Shown here: positions 1 through 7,316 of the stretch, in pieces
Position numbering within the stretch: position 1 is the first letter of the stretch
Layout: each line of letters starts with the position of its first letter
From: an uncultured Prevotellaceae bacterium
GTDB taxonomy: Bacteria; Bacteroidota; Bacteroidia; Bacteroidales; Bacteroidaceae
DNA length: 32,089 nucleotides
NCBI GenBank assembly: GCA_902779745.1
Contig: CACZCT010000015.1
Coordinates: 1-32,089 of the forward strand
Reading direction: 5' to 3'
Position numbers and translations under genes: made by a program
Notes under the pieces: model-generated
Seen by the model: the letters and a program-made list of their open reading frames with translations, nothing else
Told to the model about the DNA's origin: nothing
Databases searched by the model: none

Positions 1-685
1 TTGCCTCTGTCTCATCATCACTGGCTTCCAAGTGCATATTATACACCACCAGCTCCGTACCACCTTTCAACTTCATCTCATAGCGCCGGAAGCCTTTGGA
101 TAACATTTCATCATTGGCATGATTCATGTGTGTGGGTCTAACAACATCGCCAAATCGGGTTTTCCAGCTAACACTGTCAACGCGGGTGCCGCTAATATCT
201 TTTTTCCAATACAGCCTACAACCATCTGAATGTAAGCAGAATGTTCCTTTTTCCAGAGCAGCCAGTATTGTCTCTTGTGATACAGGTTGCTCAACCCCTG
301 CAAGATATGCTTCTAACGAGAGAGGACCACCCCAAATATCGCTTAAATTATAGCCTTCCTTCAGTTTTGAATCAAGTTGGGCGTTAAAATCGAAATCTTC
401 CTGGACAGCGATAAAATCAAAGTCTTTTTCGGCCAGATACTGGCTTATGACTGGTGTGTATTTTTCACCAGGACCTTCAACATTGAGAGGCAGTACACCC
501 ATGCCAAGAGGGGTGGCATCAATATAGCCCGGCAGTCCGTCAACATTAAGTGTCACTATAGAGAACGTTTCGTCGGTACCAGGACTGACGGGGTTATCAC
601 TTTGTTCTGTACATGCTATAAGCATGTTTATTGTGCCCAAAATAAAGGTGGCGGCGAGCACCCATAATATCTTTCTTGCTTTCAT
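1..685 (-). CDS. Endonuclease/exonuclease/phosphatase-fold lipoprotein, 3' part beyond window
   Basis: The frame is open without a stop from the ATG at 683-685 down to base 2, giving 228 residues; the C-terminus lies beyond the left edge. The N-terminus is a lipoprotein signal: basic residues, a hydrophobic run, then lipobox LIAC with Cys25. Mature sequence starts TEQSDNP, a typical flexible linker. An EEP-fold (DNase I / sphingomyelinase-like) start follows: FSIVTLNVDGLP with the early Asn (N47), then FDFIAVQED with the likely metal-binding Glu (E96), and later VYNMHLEAS, which matches the family's NxH strand. The later catalytic Asp/His motifs are not in view. The substrate (phosphodiester in nucleic acid or lipid) cannot be decided. 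A good Bacteroidota promoter lies about 48 nt upstream, so it is probably its own transcription unit, divergent from the next gene. Confidence 0.8.
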   Translation of the reverse strand, partial: MKARKILWVLAATFILGTINMLIACTEQSDNPVSPGTDETFSIVTLNVDGLPGYIDATPLGMGVLPLNVEGPGEKYTPVISQYLAEKDFDFIAVQEDFDFNAQLDSKLKEGYNLSDIWGGPLSLEAYLAGVEQPVSQETILAALEKGTFCLHSDGCRLYWKKDISGTRVDSVSWKTRFGDVVRPTHMNHANDEMLSKGFRRYEMKLKGGTELVVYNMHLEASDDETEA

Positions 686-732
686 GTTTATAGTTAGTTT
701 TTGTTTTATTTCCTGGTATTTTTTTTCGACTA

Positions 733-764
733 CAAAGATACAAAAAAAAACCAAAATCACCAAA
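733..764 (-). promoter_or_regulatory. Bacteroidota-type promoter of the EEP lipoprotein gene
   Basis: Read on the minus strand, TATCTTTG (bases 740 to 733) fits the -7 consensus TAnnTTTG, and TTTG (764 to 761) fits the -33 box. They are 20 bp apart, the spacing expected for the Bacteroidota primary sigma factor. The start codon lies 47 nt below the -7 box. Confidence 0.7.
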
Positions 765-842
765 AAAAGACGTTCTATATTTTGCTTTTTCACATGAATC
801 ATGAAAGGCATTGAAATGTTAAATTGAAAAGTTTGGTGCTGA

Positions 843-856
843 AAACGTGCACGTTT
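843..856. promoter_or_regulatory. 14-bp perfect palindrome, candidate operator
   Basis: AAACGTGCACGTTT reads the same on both strands. It lies 12 bp upstream of the -33 box of the plus-strand promoter, a position suited to a dimeric activator. No regulator gene is adjacent, so the partner is unknown. Confidence 0.45.
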
Positions 857-868
857 GGGGTGCCAAAA

Positions 869-900
869 TTTGGTAGTTGGTGAAAATAGTAGTAACTTTG
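869..900 (+). promoter_or_regulatory. Bacteroidota-type promoter of the secreted-protein gene
   Basis: TTTG at 869-872 and TAACTTTG at 893-900 are separated by 20 bp, matching -33 TTTG and -7 TAnnTTTG. The ATG follows 43 nt downstream, with an A-rich leader and no Shine-Dalgarno sequence. It may also serve the genes from 1459 to 3836, since gaps between them are short. Confidence 0.7.
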
Positions 901-943
901 TCACCGTAATAATAATATTATAAACCAAAAAGAACAAAAAACA

Positions 944-1450
944 ATGAAGAAATTAGTAACCGTAACCATGCTGCTTTTTGCAGCCCTTACCATTCAAGCA
1001 CAGAGCCTTATTGGCAGATGGAAGTATCCCGTGGAGGTTGATGGAGAAAAAGTGAGCTTGATTATGACCTTTAATGCTGACAAGACCGCAAGTTATGAAC
1101 TTCAGACAACCAACGTAAGCGAAGAACTGGGTGTCCTGACTTTTTCTTTCGTCGTCAAGGGAACCTACGTCGTGGATGGGAAAGATTTGACGTTATACCT
1201 CAATAATAAAGACTGTGATATTGATTTTGTTGAGATTCAATGGAGTGAGGCACTTAAGGCTTCGTTCAAGGACGATCCGGAACGCGAGGGAGCCATCATT
1301 AACAATATGAGGGGTGCCATGGAGAATGGAAAATCTAAGTTCCTCAGCTCCGTTGATGAAGTAAACGAATTTAATATTGACAAGATTACCTACACCACAC
1401 TTGAATTGTCTGATGATGATATGGCTGTCACACTTACTCGTATAAAGTAA
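944..1450 (+). CDS. Small secreted protein, possibly lipocalin-like
   Basis: This 168-residue protein has a clear signal peptide (MKK, hydrophobic stretch, cleavage likely after IQA at residue 19, leaving an N-terminal Gln). The mature part opens with LIGRWKYPVEVDG and alternates polar and hydrophobic residues in predicted beta strands (SLIMTFNADKTASYEL, GTYVVDGKDLTLYLN). That layout resembles the lipocalin-like / META-type small secreted proteins common in Prevotella and Bacteroides, which usually have no assigned function. No lipobox is present, so it is probably periplasmic or exported. The nitroreductase gene begins 8 nt after its stop, so the two are likely co-transcribed. Function unknown; family placement rests on fold-like pattern only. 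Confidence 0.75.
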   Translation: MKKLVTVTMLLFAALTIQAQSLIGRWKYPVEVDGEKVSLIMTFNADKTASYELQTTNVSEELGVLTFSFVVKGTYVVDGKDLTLYLNNKDCDIDFVEIQWSEALKASFKDDPEREGAIINNMRGAMENGKSKFLSSVDEVNEFNIDKITYTTLELSDDDMAVTLTRIK

Positions 1451-1458
1451 AAACAACG

Positions 1459-1983
1459 ATGGAATTCAAGGAATTAGTACAGATGCGCCGTTCTCACCGT
1501 AAGTTCACGGAAGAGGAGATAGACGGTGAAGACGTGAAGATGATACTCCGTGCAGGACTGATGTCTCCGACCTCGAAGGGACAGCGTGCATGGCAGTTTG
1601 TAGTTGTGGACGACAAGATGGACTTGGAGAAGTTGTCGGATGCCAAGGACATGGGCGGACAGTTCCTGAAAGGTGCCCCCCTTGCCATCGTCGTATTAGG
1701 CGACCCGATGCAGAACGACTGTTGGGTGGAAGACGGTTCTATTGCCGCCATCTCGATGCAGTACCAGGCAGAGGCGTTGGGACTGGGCTCGTGCTGGATA
1801 CAGATGCGCGGACGTGGACTGAGTGACGGGACAAGTGCCGATACGGTGATTCAGGGTGTTCTTGATATTCCGGAGAACCTGTCGTGTCTCTGCATCCTCG
1901 CCATCGGCCATAAGGCTGATGAGCGCAAGCCTCAGAACGAGGAGAAACTCAAGTGGGAGAATGTGCATCTGAATAAGTTTTAA
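1459..1983 (+). CDS. Nitroreductase family flavoprotein
   Basis: 174 residues, the usual length for a compact nitroreductase. It begins MEFKELVQMRRSHRKFTEEE, the typical N-terminal helix and RRSxRxF/Y motif that contacts FMN phosphate. ILRAGLMSPTSKGQRAWQFVVV matches the family's APSxxNxQPWxFvvv segment, and GLGSCWIQMRGR matches the conserved GLGxCWI region near the C-terminal half. Members reduce nitro groups, quinones or flavins with NAD(P)H in the cytoplasm as homodimers; the natural substrate here cannot be told. It lies between a secreted protein gene and a DUF2520/KdsC/Maf cluster with short gaps (8 and 13 nt), suggesting one transcript but no obvious shared pathway. Confidence 0.9.
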   Translation: MEFKELVQMRRSHRKFTEEEIDGEDVKMILRAGLMSPTSKGQRAWQFVVVDDKMDLEKLSDAKDMGGQFLKGAPLAIVVLGDPMQNDCWVEDGSIAAISMQYQAEALGLGSCWIQMRGRGLSDGTSADTVIQGVLDIPENLSCLCILAIGHKADERKPQNEEKLKWENVHLNKF

Positions 1984-1987
1984 GGAG
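1982..1987 (+). promoter_or_regulatory. Shine-Dalgarno-like AAGGAG before the DUF2520 gene
   Basis: AAGGAG overlaps the stop codon of the nitroreductase gene and lies 9 nt before the ATG at 1997, a normal spacing. Most other starts in this window have no such sequence, so it may be chance. Confidence 0.3.
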
Positions 1988-1996
1988 TTAAGACGA

Positions 1997-2719
1997 ATGC
2001 AAGTAGTACTGATAGGCACGGGTCGTCTCGCCACAAATCTGGAGCCGGCATTGTCAGCGGCGGGTCATGAGGTGGTGATGGTGAACAGCCGGACACTTGA
2101 GGGACTGCCGATGGAGGCTGATGCCTTTGTCATCGCAGTGAAAGACTCCGTACTGGCGGAGGTCATTGCGGCAGTGACAAAGGGCAGGGAGTCGCAGGTG
2201 TTCATGCATACTGCTGGTTCGATGCCCCTGGGACTGTTTCTAGGGAAGGCACGTCATTATGGTGTGTTCTATCCCATGCAGACCTTCTCGAAAGAGCGTC
2301 AGGTGGACTTTTCGGAGATTCCTGTCTTTGTCGAAGCCTCTGATGACCGGTCGATGCAGACCATCAGGCAGTTGGCAGAGAGCATCACAGGGCGTGTCTA
2401 TGAACTGTCGAGTGCTGATCGTCAGTATCTACATCTGTCTGCTGTCTTCGCCTGTAACTTCGCCAACCACTGCTATGCGATGGCTGCGGAGATACTGGAA
2501 CAGCACGGCATGAACTTCGACGTGATGCTTCCGCTAGTTGACGAGACGGCAAGGAAGATACACCAGTTGCATCCCCTGGAGGCACAGACAGGTCCTGCCG
2601 TTAGATATGACGAGAATGTCATCCACCATCAGATGCAGCTGCTAAGCGATGATCCCGCAATGAAAGATCTTTACGAAAGGATGTCGCAGCATATCCATCA
2701 AAAAGCCAAGAATGTATGA
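1997..2719 (+). CDS. Rossmann-like / DUF2520 domain protein
   Basis: 240 residues. The N-terminus [20 protein letters not shown] is a Rossmann dinucleotide-binding loop (GxGxxA type), followed by [11 protein letters not shown], as in ProC- or prephenate-dehydrogenase-like folds. The second half, from about residue 145 ([19 protein letters not shown]), is the helical DUF2520 domain with the conserved NFxNHxY region. This pair of domains is standard for the Bacteroidota protein found just upstream of a KdsC-like phosphatase and Maf. Its activity is not established; an NAD(P)-dependent oxidoreductase is plausible. Its stop overlaps the next ATG by 4 nt (ATGA), which points to translational coupling with the HAD phosphatase. 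Confidence 0.85.
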   Translation: MQVVLIGTGRLATNLEPALSAAGHEVVMVNSRTLEGLPMEADAFVIAVKDSVLAEVIAAVTKGRESQVFMHTAGSMPLGLFLGKARHYGVFYPMQTFSKERQVDFSEIPVFVEASDDRSMQTIRQLAESITGRVYELSSADRQYLHLSAVFACNFANHCYAMAAEILEQHGMNFDVMLPLVDETARKIHQLHPLEAQTGPAVRYDENVIHHQMQLLSDDPAMKDLYERMSQHIHQKAKNV

Positions 2720-3234
2720 TTAACTACGATTTACAGAAGATACGAGCCATCGTCTTCGACCTGGACGGTGTGCTGAGTGCGGAAACGATATCCCTTGCCG
2801 AGGACGGAACACCTCTGCGTACCGTGAATATCAAGGACGGCTATGCCATCCAACTCGCCATGAAGATGGGACTGCATATCGCCATCATCAGCGGTTGTAA
2901 GATAGAGGCTGTCCGTCACCGCTATGAGGGTTTGGGCATGAAGGATATCTATCTGGGTTCCGCCGTGAAGATCAAGACCTATGAGGAGTTTCTTGCTAAA
3001 TACCAACTCCAGGACGAGGAGGTGATGTTTATGGGGGATGACATCCCTGACCTGGAAATCATGCGTAGGGTAGGGTGCCCGGTATCTCCTAAGGATGCCT
3101 GTTGCGAAGTGAAGGCTGTGAGTCTCTATGTGAGTGACTATAAGGGAGGCTATGGTTGTGGTCGTGATGTGATAGAACAGACCCTGAAGGCGCAGGAAAA
3201 ATGGTTGAAGGATGAAAGGGCTTTTGGATGGTGA
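2716..3234 (+). CDS. KdsC-like HAD phosphatase (KDO 8-phosphate phosphatase family)
   Basis: 172 residues, the size of KdsC, which lacks a large cap domain. HAD motif I is FDLDGVL (D15 nucleophile, D17 acid), motif II is AIISG (S59), motif III would be the Lys near residue 86, and motif IV is [13 protein letters not shown] (D108, D109). In characterised members the enzyme removes phosphate from 3-deoxy-D-manno-octulosonate 8-phosphate in lipopolysaccharide synthesis. The residues after motif I read SAETIS rather than the usual TDG, so the exact substrate is less certain. Start codon overlaps the DUF2520 stop by 4 nt, and the Maf gene begins inside or at its stop, so the three genes are tightly coupled. 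Confidence 0.85.
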   Translation: MINYDLQKIRAIVFDLDGVLSAETISLAEDGTPLRTVNIKDGYAIQLAMKMGLHIAIISGCKIEAVRHRYEGLGMKDIYLGSAVKIKTYEEFLAKYQLQDEEVMFMGDDIPDLEIMRRVGCPVSPKDACCEVKAVSLYVSDYKGGYGCGRDVIEQTLKAQEKWLKDERAFGW

Positions 3235-3836
3235 TGGAAGATGTAAGATGGAAGATAGTGTTGGCAAGTAATTCCCCAAGGAGGAAAGAACTTCTTGGAG
3301 GGTTGGATATTCCCTTTGAAGTCAGGGTGTTGGATGGTATTGATGAAAGTTATCCTCAAGACTTGCCGACGAGGGAGATAGCTGGTTATATCTCCAAGAA
3401 AAAGGCAGATGCCTATCAGGTGACGATGGCTGATGACGAGTTGATTATCACGGCAGACACCATTGTCGTATTGGGGGAGGAAGTGATGGGCAAACCGGTA
3501 GATGAGGAAGACGCTCGAAGGATGCTGCATGCACTCAGTGGCAGGACGCACCAGGTCATTACGGGCGTCAGTCTGACCACCAGGGAGCGTCAGGTTTGTT
3601 TCTCTGTAGAGACGGATGTCACCTTCAAGACACTGACTGATGAGGAAATCCATTACTATATCACCCATTATCGTCCTTTCGACAAGGCAGGTGCCTATGG
3701 TATCCAGGAATGGATAGGACATGTGGGTGTAACAGGAATGAACGGCAGTTATTTCAATGTGATGGGACTTCCCGTACAGCGAATCTATGAGGCACTGAAA
3801 GGTTTTATTTCCTGCGACGGAACTCCGAACAGGTGA
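3228..3836 (+). CDS. maf: Maf family nucleotide pyrophosphatase
   Basis: 202 residues. The signature [12 protein letters not shown] (residues 12-23) is the Maf phosphate-binding motif; ITADTIV and [13 protein letters not shown] follow in the expected order, as does [11 protein letters not shown] near residue 148. Maf proteins hydrolyse non-canonical or UTP/dTTP-type nucleotides to monophosphates and pyrophosphate, and some affect septum formation. Two in-frame starts exist: ATG at 3228 inside kdsC, and ATG at 3234, which overlaps the kdsC stop as TGATG. The latter resembles the moxR/DUF58 junction in this window and may be the real one. Residues 3-8 (MEDVRW) are encoded by a dispersed DNA repeat also found in queA. 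The 3' end overlaps the convergent methyltransferase gene by 32 bp. Confidence 0.9.
   Translation: MVMEDVRWKIVLASNSPRRKELLGGLDIPFEVRVLDGIDESYPQDLPTREIAGYISKKKADAYQVTMADDELIITADTIVVLGEEVMGKPVDEEDARRMLHALSGRTHQVITGVSLTTRERQVCFSVETDVTFKTLTDEEIHYYITHYRPFDKAGAYGIQEWIGHVGVTGMNGSYFNVMGLPVQRIYEALKGFISCDGTPNR
3233..3256 (+). repeat. GATGGAAGAT-type dispersed repeat at the start of maf
   Basis: Bases 3233-3252 read GATGGAAGATGTAAGATGGA and are identical to 18134-18153 inside queA; the pattern continues with another GAAGAT copy. Here it overlaps the kdsC stop and codes for MEDVRW; in queA the same DNA is read in another frame. Confidence 0.75.
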
Positions 3837-4536
3837 TGGCTGTGGCGATGGCGACGTTGAGGCTCTCAGCCCTTAAGCCGTCTGTATGGAAGTCAGGGAT
3901 GAGCAGTCGTTTGGTGATATGCTTACGTACGGCAGCAGAGATGCCGTTACCCTCGTTACCCATTACGATAATACCTTCGTTTGTCAGTTCCTGTTCATAG
4001 ATATTCTCTCCGTCCAGTAATGTGCCGTAGACAGGAAAGGAGGGCGGCAGTGTTTTGAAAAATTCCAACAAATCAGTGTAGATGACCTGTACATGGGCGA
4101 GACTACCCATCGTTGCCTGTACCACCTTGGGGTTGTAGGCATCCGCCGTATCCAAGGAACAGTAGATGGTGGAAATGCCAAACCAGTCGGCAATACGGAT
4201 AATCGTACCAAGATTGCCAGGATCCTGTACACCGTCAAGGGCGAGGGAGAGTAGAGAGTTAATAGTTAAAAGTTTAGAGTTGACAGTCGGAGGGATTTCG
4301 AAGACAGCAAGGACTTCCTGGGGATGTTGCAGGAAACTGATCTTACGCAGTTCGTCCTCTGTGATAAGTTCCGCGTCAGGACGGGCGACAGTGGAGAAGA
4401 GCATCTTTGTGTGATAGCCTGCCTGTTGGAGGTCGCCCACCACTTTCGGTCCCTCTGCCACAAAGAGTCCTTCCCGTTTCCTGTTCTTCTTGAGTTCCAA
4501 AGAACGGATGAGTTTGATTTGGTTTTTACTGATCAT
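3805..4536 (-). CDS. TrmH/SpoU family RNA 2'-O-methyltransferase
   Basis: 243 residues from the ATG at 4534-4536. This start is preferred to the in-frame ATG at 4587 because the -7 promoter box (4553-4560) lies between them and family alignments begin around ISKNQIKLIRSL. An N-terminal RNA-binding SpoU_sub_bind domain (FVAEGPKVVGDLQ) precedes the knotted SPOUT domain with motif 1 DPGNLGTIIRIADWFG, motif 2 VMGNEGNGIS and motif 3 [14 protein letters not shown], which bind S-adenosylmethionine. The modified RNA site (rRNA or tRNA) cannot be told. The linker between domains, residues 85-94 (VNSKLLTINS), is coded by AACT/TTAACT-type repeat DNA. It is divergent from tamL and overlaps maf at the 3' end. 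Confidence 0.88.
   Translation of the reverse strand: MISKNQIKLIRSLELKKNRKREGLFVAEGPKVVGDLQQAGYHTKMLFSTVARPDAELITEDELRKISFLQHPQEVLAVFEIPPTVNSKLLTINSLLSLALDGVQDPGNLGTIIRIADWFGISTIYCSLDTADAYNPKVVQATMGSLAHVQVIYTDLLEFFKTLPPSFPVYGTLLDGENIYEQELTNEGIIVMGNEGNGISAAVRKHITKRLLIPDFHTDGLRAESLNVAIATAITCSEFRRRK
4255..4284 (-). repeat. Low-complexity AACTNTTAACT-type repeat inside the methyltransferase gene
   Basis: On the minus strand this stretch alternates the words AACTCT, AAACTTTT, AACTATT and AACTCT. It is in frame and codes for the interdomain linker just before the first SPOUT motif. Neighbouring sequence is less AT-rich and not repetitive. Confidence 0.5.
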
Positions 4537-4552
4537 GACTTTAATTTTGATG

Positions 4553-4560
4553 CAAAGATA
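4553..4560 (-). promoter_or_regulatory. -7 box of the RNA methyltransferase gene
   Basis: On the minus strand TATCTTTG fits TAnnTTTG and ends 16 nt before the ATG at 4536. No clear TTTG is found 19-20 bp upstream, so this promoter is weaker or needs help. It overlaps the tamL control region. Confidence 0.5.
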
Positions 4561-4583
4561 AGAATAATTATCCATATCGATTG

Positions 4584-4597
4584 TCAATTATCAATTA
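4584..4597. repeat. Tandem TCAATTA repeat before tamL
   Basis: Two exact 7-bp copies of TCAATTA (4584-4590 and 4591-4597) lie directly upstream of the tamL -7 box, where a -33 element would be expected. Confidence 0.5.
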
Positions 4598-4602
4598 TTT
4601 TG

Positions 4603-4610
4603 TACCTTTG
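4603..4610 (+). promoter_or_regulatory. -7 box of tamL, very close to the start codon
   Basis: TACCTTTG fits TAnnTTTG. Only 9 nt separate it from the ATG at 4620, so the mRNA leader would be a few nucleotides at most. The -33 region holds only a partial match (ATTG near 4580-4583). Confidence 0.55.
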
Positions 4611-4619
4611 CAAAACAAA

Positions 4620-6830
4620 ATGCGACTAAGATATTCCTTATATATATTGGCGGTACTGCTGTTTTGTGCCTGCTCAGAGACAAAATACGTCCCTGAGGGT
4701 GAGTATTTGCTGAACAAGGTTTCCGTCAAGAGCATTCCCAAGACGAAGGGCGTTGATCCTTCTGACATGAAAGCCTATGCCCGTCAGCATGGGAATTCCC
4801 GTTGGCTCTCGACAATAAAGGTGCCGCTTGCCACTTACTCGCTGTCGGGAAGAGACACCACGAAATGGTTGAACCGCATGTTGAAGTCCATCGGTGAGGC
4901 ACCAGTGCTCTATGACTCCATGAGTACCCGTAAATCTATGGAAGACATGCAGATGCAGTTGGTGAACATGGGTTTCCTGAGGGCTAGTGTGGATGCCGTG
5001 ACAAAAGCAAGGGACAAAACGATAGATGTCACCTACCTGTTGCATCCGGGGCCTTCCTATTCCATCCGTCATGTGGACTATGTGATTCACGACTCGCTGA
5101 TAGCTGAACTGTTACGATTGGAAAAAGAGGAGAACAGGGGGCTGAAGAGTGGGATGCGCTTCAGTGTGGAGAACCTGGACACTGAGCGCAAGCGTATTAC
5201 CCGTCAACTCAATAATCAGGGCTATTATCGGTTCAACAAGGAATTTATCACCTATCAGGCAGACTCTGTGGCAGGTACTCATGAGATAGACATCGTACTG
5301 GTGCTCCGCCAACAGCATGACAGGGACGGCAATGAATTTCCGCATCAGCGGTATAGGGTGAGGGAAGTGCGTTATTCGAGTGGAGAATCAGAAGACTCCC
5401 TGATCCACTTGCGGCAAGGTGTGTTACGCAGGAACACCTTTGTCAAGGAGGATAGTTACTATTCCGCAGAGGATTTGCAGAACACCTATAACCATTTCGG
5501 CAGATTGGGTGCCGTGCGGTATACCAATATCTCTTGGGACGAGCATCCTGACTCTAGTCTGTTGGACTGTCAGATACAGGTCAGTACTAACAAGCCCTCG
5601 ACGATTTCCTTCCAGCCGGAAGGGACGAATACGGCAGGTGACTTTGGTTTTGCCGCCTCATTGACATATCAGAACAGGAATCTGTTCAAAGGCTCTGAAA
5701 ACCTGTCGATAGAACTGCGTGGTGCCTATGAGGCGATCAAGGGACTGGAAGGCTATTCGAATAATAACTTCTTGGAATACAGTCTGGGAACGAAACTGAC
5801 CTTCCCCCGTTTCATCGCGCCGTTCCTGCCTTCTGGTTTCCAGCGTCGTGTCAATGCCACCAGTGAGGTGTCGTTACTCTATGACCTGCAGAACCGTCCC
5901 GAGTTCCATCGACGCGTCTTTACCGTGGGTTGGCGCTATAAATGGAAAAACCCCAACCATCATGACACTTATCGTCTTGACCTATTGGACTTGAACTATA
6001 TCTTCATGCCCTGGGTCAGTGAGACATTCAAGAGGGAGTACCTGGACGATACCAGTAGCCGTAATGCCATCCTGCGCTATAACTACGAGAATCTGTTTAT
6101 CATGAGGTTCGGTGTGGGCTATGCTTATAATAATGGTATTATAGCCATCAAGACGAATCTGGAGACGGCTGGTAATCTGTTGGGACTGGCGGCAAAGGTA
6201 TTCGGTTTTCATAAGAATGAGGACGGACAGTATACCTTCCTGGATATAGCCTATGCACAGTATGTGAAGGCCGATATTGACCTGACGCGTAATATCCATT
6301 TCGACTACAGGAACCAACTGGTGTTCCATGCCGGCTTTGGTATAGCCTATCCATACGGTAACAGTACTATCCTTCCTTTTGAGAAACGTTATTTCTCTGG
6401 AGGAGCCAATAGTGTGAGGGGATGGAGCGTCAGGACGCTGGGACCAGGAAAGTATATCAGCAGGGACGGGCGTATAGACTTCATCAACCAGACGGGTGAT
6501 ATGAAACTTGACCTCAACATGGAGTATCGTGCCCATCTGTTCTGGAAATTGGGAATTGCCTTGTTTGTGGATGCAGGTAATATATGGACACTACGCAATT
6601 ATGAAGAACAACCTGGCGGACAATTTGATTTCACTGAATTCTGGAAACAGATAGCTGTCAGTTATGGTCTTGGCTTCCGCTTTAACTTTGACTACTTCAT
6701 CCTACGCTTTGACATGGGTATGAAGGCCATTAATCCTGCCTATGAGAATGGGGACGAGCATTATCCCGTTATCCATCCGAGATTCAGTCGCGACTTTGCC
6801 TTCCACTTTGCAGTTGGCCTTCCATTCTGA
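4620..6830 (+). CDS. tamL: TamL, Omp85/BamA-family outer membrane lipoprotein
   Basis: 736 residues from the ATG at 4620, chosen because it gives a clean lipoprotein signal (MRLRYS, hydrophobic core, lipobox FCAC with Cys18). Residues about 25-350 carry POTRA-like repeats (YLLNKVSVKSI; YSIRHVDYVI; RYRVREVRYSSGESED). From about residue 375 comes a 16-strand-type beta barrel of alternating residues, with the Omp85 hallmark SVRGW near residue 600 and a C-terminal aromatic (GLPF). TamL is the Bacteroidota lipid-anchored Omp85 protein that works with TamB in outer membrane or surface-protein biogenesis (known for the family). tamB is not in this window. It sits divergently from the RNA methyltransferase, and its last 47 bp overlap the convergent lipoprotein gene. 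Confidence 0.92.
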   Translation: MRLRYSLYILAVLLFCACSETKYVPEGEYLLNKVSVKSIPKTKGVDPSDMKAYARQHGNSRWLSTIKVPLATYSLSGRDTTKWLNRMLKSIGEAPVLYDSMSTRKSMEDMQMQLVNMGFLRASVDAVTKARDKTIDVTYLLHPGPSYSIRHVDYVIHDSLIAELLRLEKEENRGLKSGMRFSVENLDTERKRITRQLNNQGYYRFNKEFITYQADSVAGTHEIDIVLVLRQQHDRDGNEFPHQRYRVREVRYSSGESEDSLIHLRQGVLRRNTFVKEDSYYSAEDLQNTYNHFGRLGAVRYTNISWDEHPDSSLLDCQIQVSTNKPSTISFQPEGTNTAGDFGFAASLTYQNRNLFKGSENLSIELRGAYEAIKGLEGYSNNNFLEYSLGTKLTFPRFIAPFLPSGFQRRVNATSEVSLLYDLQNRPEFHRRVFTVGWRYKWKNPNHHDTYRLDLLDLNYIFMPWVSETFKREYLDDTSSRNAILRYNYENLFIMRFGVGYAYNNGIIAIKTNLETAGNLLGLAAKVFGFHKNEDGQYTFLDIAYAQYVKADIDLTRNIHFDYRNQLVFHAGFGIAYPYGNSTILPFEKRYFSGGANSVRGWSVRTLGPGKYISRDGRIDFINQTGDMKLDLNMEYRAHLFWKLGIALFVDAGNIWTLRNYEEQPGGQFDFTEFWKQIAVSYGLGFRFNFDYFILRFDMGMKAINPAYENGDEHYPVIHPRFSRDFAFHFAVGLPF

Positions 6831-7233
6831 CGAGCCATTTGCCGTCGCGCTGCACCAGCGGTATCTGGAATTCGGCTTGGTCAACCACTTTGTTTTCCTG
6901 TCCTACAAAGCCTAACTGGACGAAGTCGGAAACACGAATCCGTGAAATACAGGTCGTGTCTGCCGAAATCTGGCGGTCGAGGATATCTACCTTCACCACG
7001 TTGTTCTGTCCATTGATGAAGTCGATGTCCTTTTCTGTGATATTCGTGGCGGCAAAGCGAATCCATTTCTCACTCTCAGGAGTCATGTATTCCAAAGCAT
7101 CCTCATATTTGAAAGTGAAATATGCCTCTGCCCACTCCTGGAGAGACTTGTCCACGGCACCAGAACCGTTGTCGTCGTGAAGTTGACAACCATTCAACAG
7201 CAACAGCATGATGGAAAGTAAGTAATATTTCAT
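6784..7233 (-). CDS. Small lipoprotein, DUF4878-like
   Basis: 149 residues with a lipoprotein signal: MKYYLLSIMLLLLNGC, lipobox LNGC with Cys16, then a short acidic linker. The rest (AEAYFTFKYEDALEYMTPESEKWIRFAAT followed by beta strands and a final VQRDGKWLVRM) matches the general pattern of NTF2-like / DUF4878 lipoproteins, in which a helical segment is followed by a curved sheet ending in a DGxWk strand. No catalytic residues are evident; a binding or envelope role is likely but unassigned. The gene is convergent to tamL and shares 47 bp with its 3' end. A -7 box (7261-7268) lies 27 nt upstream. Confidence 0.8.
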   Translation of the reverse strand: MKYYLLSIMLLLLNGCQLHDDNGSGAVDKSLQEWAEAYFTFKYEDALEYMTPESEKWIRFAATNITEKDIDFINGQNNVVKVDILDRQISADTTCISRIRVSDFVQLGFVGQENKVVDQAEFQIPLVQRDGKWLVRMEGQLQSGRQSRD

Positions 7234-7260
7234 AAGTTTAAATTAAATCAAAAAACATTG

Positions 7261-7268
7261 CAAAGATA
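7261..7268 (-). promoter_or_regulatory. -7 box of the small lipoprotein gene
   Basis: On the minus strand TATCTTTG fits TAnnTTTG and lies 27 nt before the ATG at 7233. No matching -33 TTTG is visible at the right distance. Confidence 0.45.
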
Positions 7269-7290
7269 AGGAAAACTCCTAACTTTTTAT

Positions 7291-7298
7291 TACTTTTG
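7291..7298 (+). promoter_or_regulatory. -7 box of the metallo-hydrolase gene
   Basis: TACTTTTG fits TAnnTTTG and lies 18 nt before the ATG at 7317. The -33 region is not recognisable. It faces the minus-strand promoter at 7261-7268. Confidence 0.5.
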
Positions 7299-7316
7299 CA
7301 CAAAATATTAACTAAA

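Larger units (their letters stand above)
686..943. other. Divergent intergenic region
   Basis: This 258-base AT-rich gap separates the minus-strand lipoprotein gene from the plus-strand secreted-protein gene. It holds one promoter for each direction (minus at 733-764, plus at 869-900), a 14-bp perfect palindrome at 843-856, and short direct repeats of TTTGGTGC type at 832-839, 854-863 (TTTGGGGTGC) and 869-876. I see no further gene in it. Confidence 0.7.

Noticed and set aside
377-667. 96-codon open frame on the plus strand near the left edge
   Set aside because: It is antisense to the EEP lipoprotein frame, which is open over 228 codons with lipobox, motifs and promoter.
4537-4587. Longer N-terminus of the RNA methyltransferase from the ATG at 4587
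   Set aside because: The -7 promoter box lies inside it, and the added residues do not resemble the family start.
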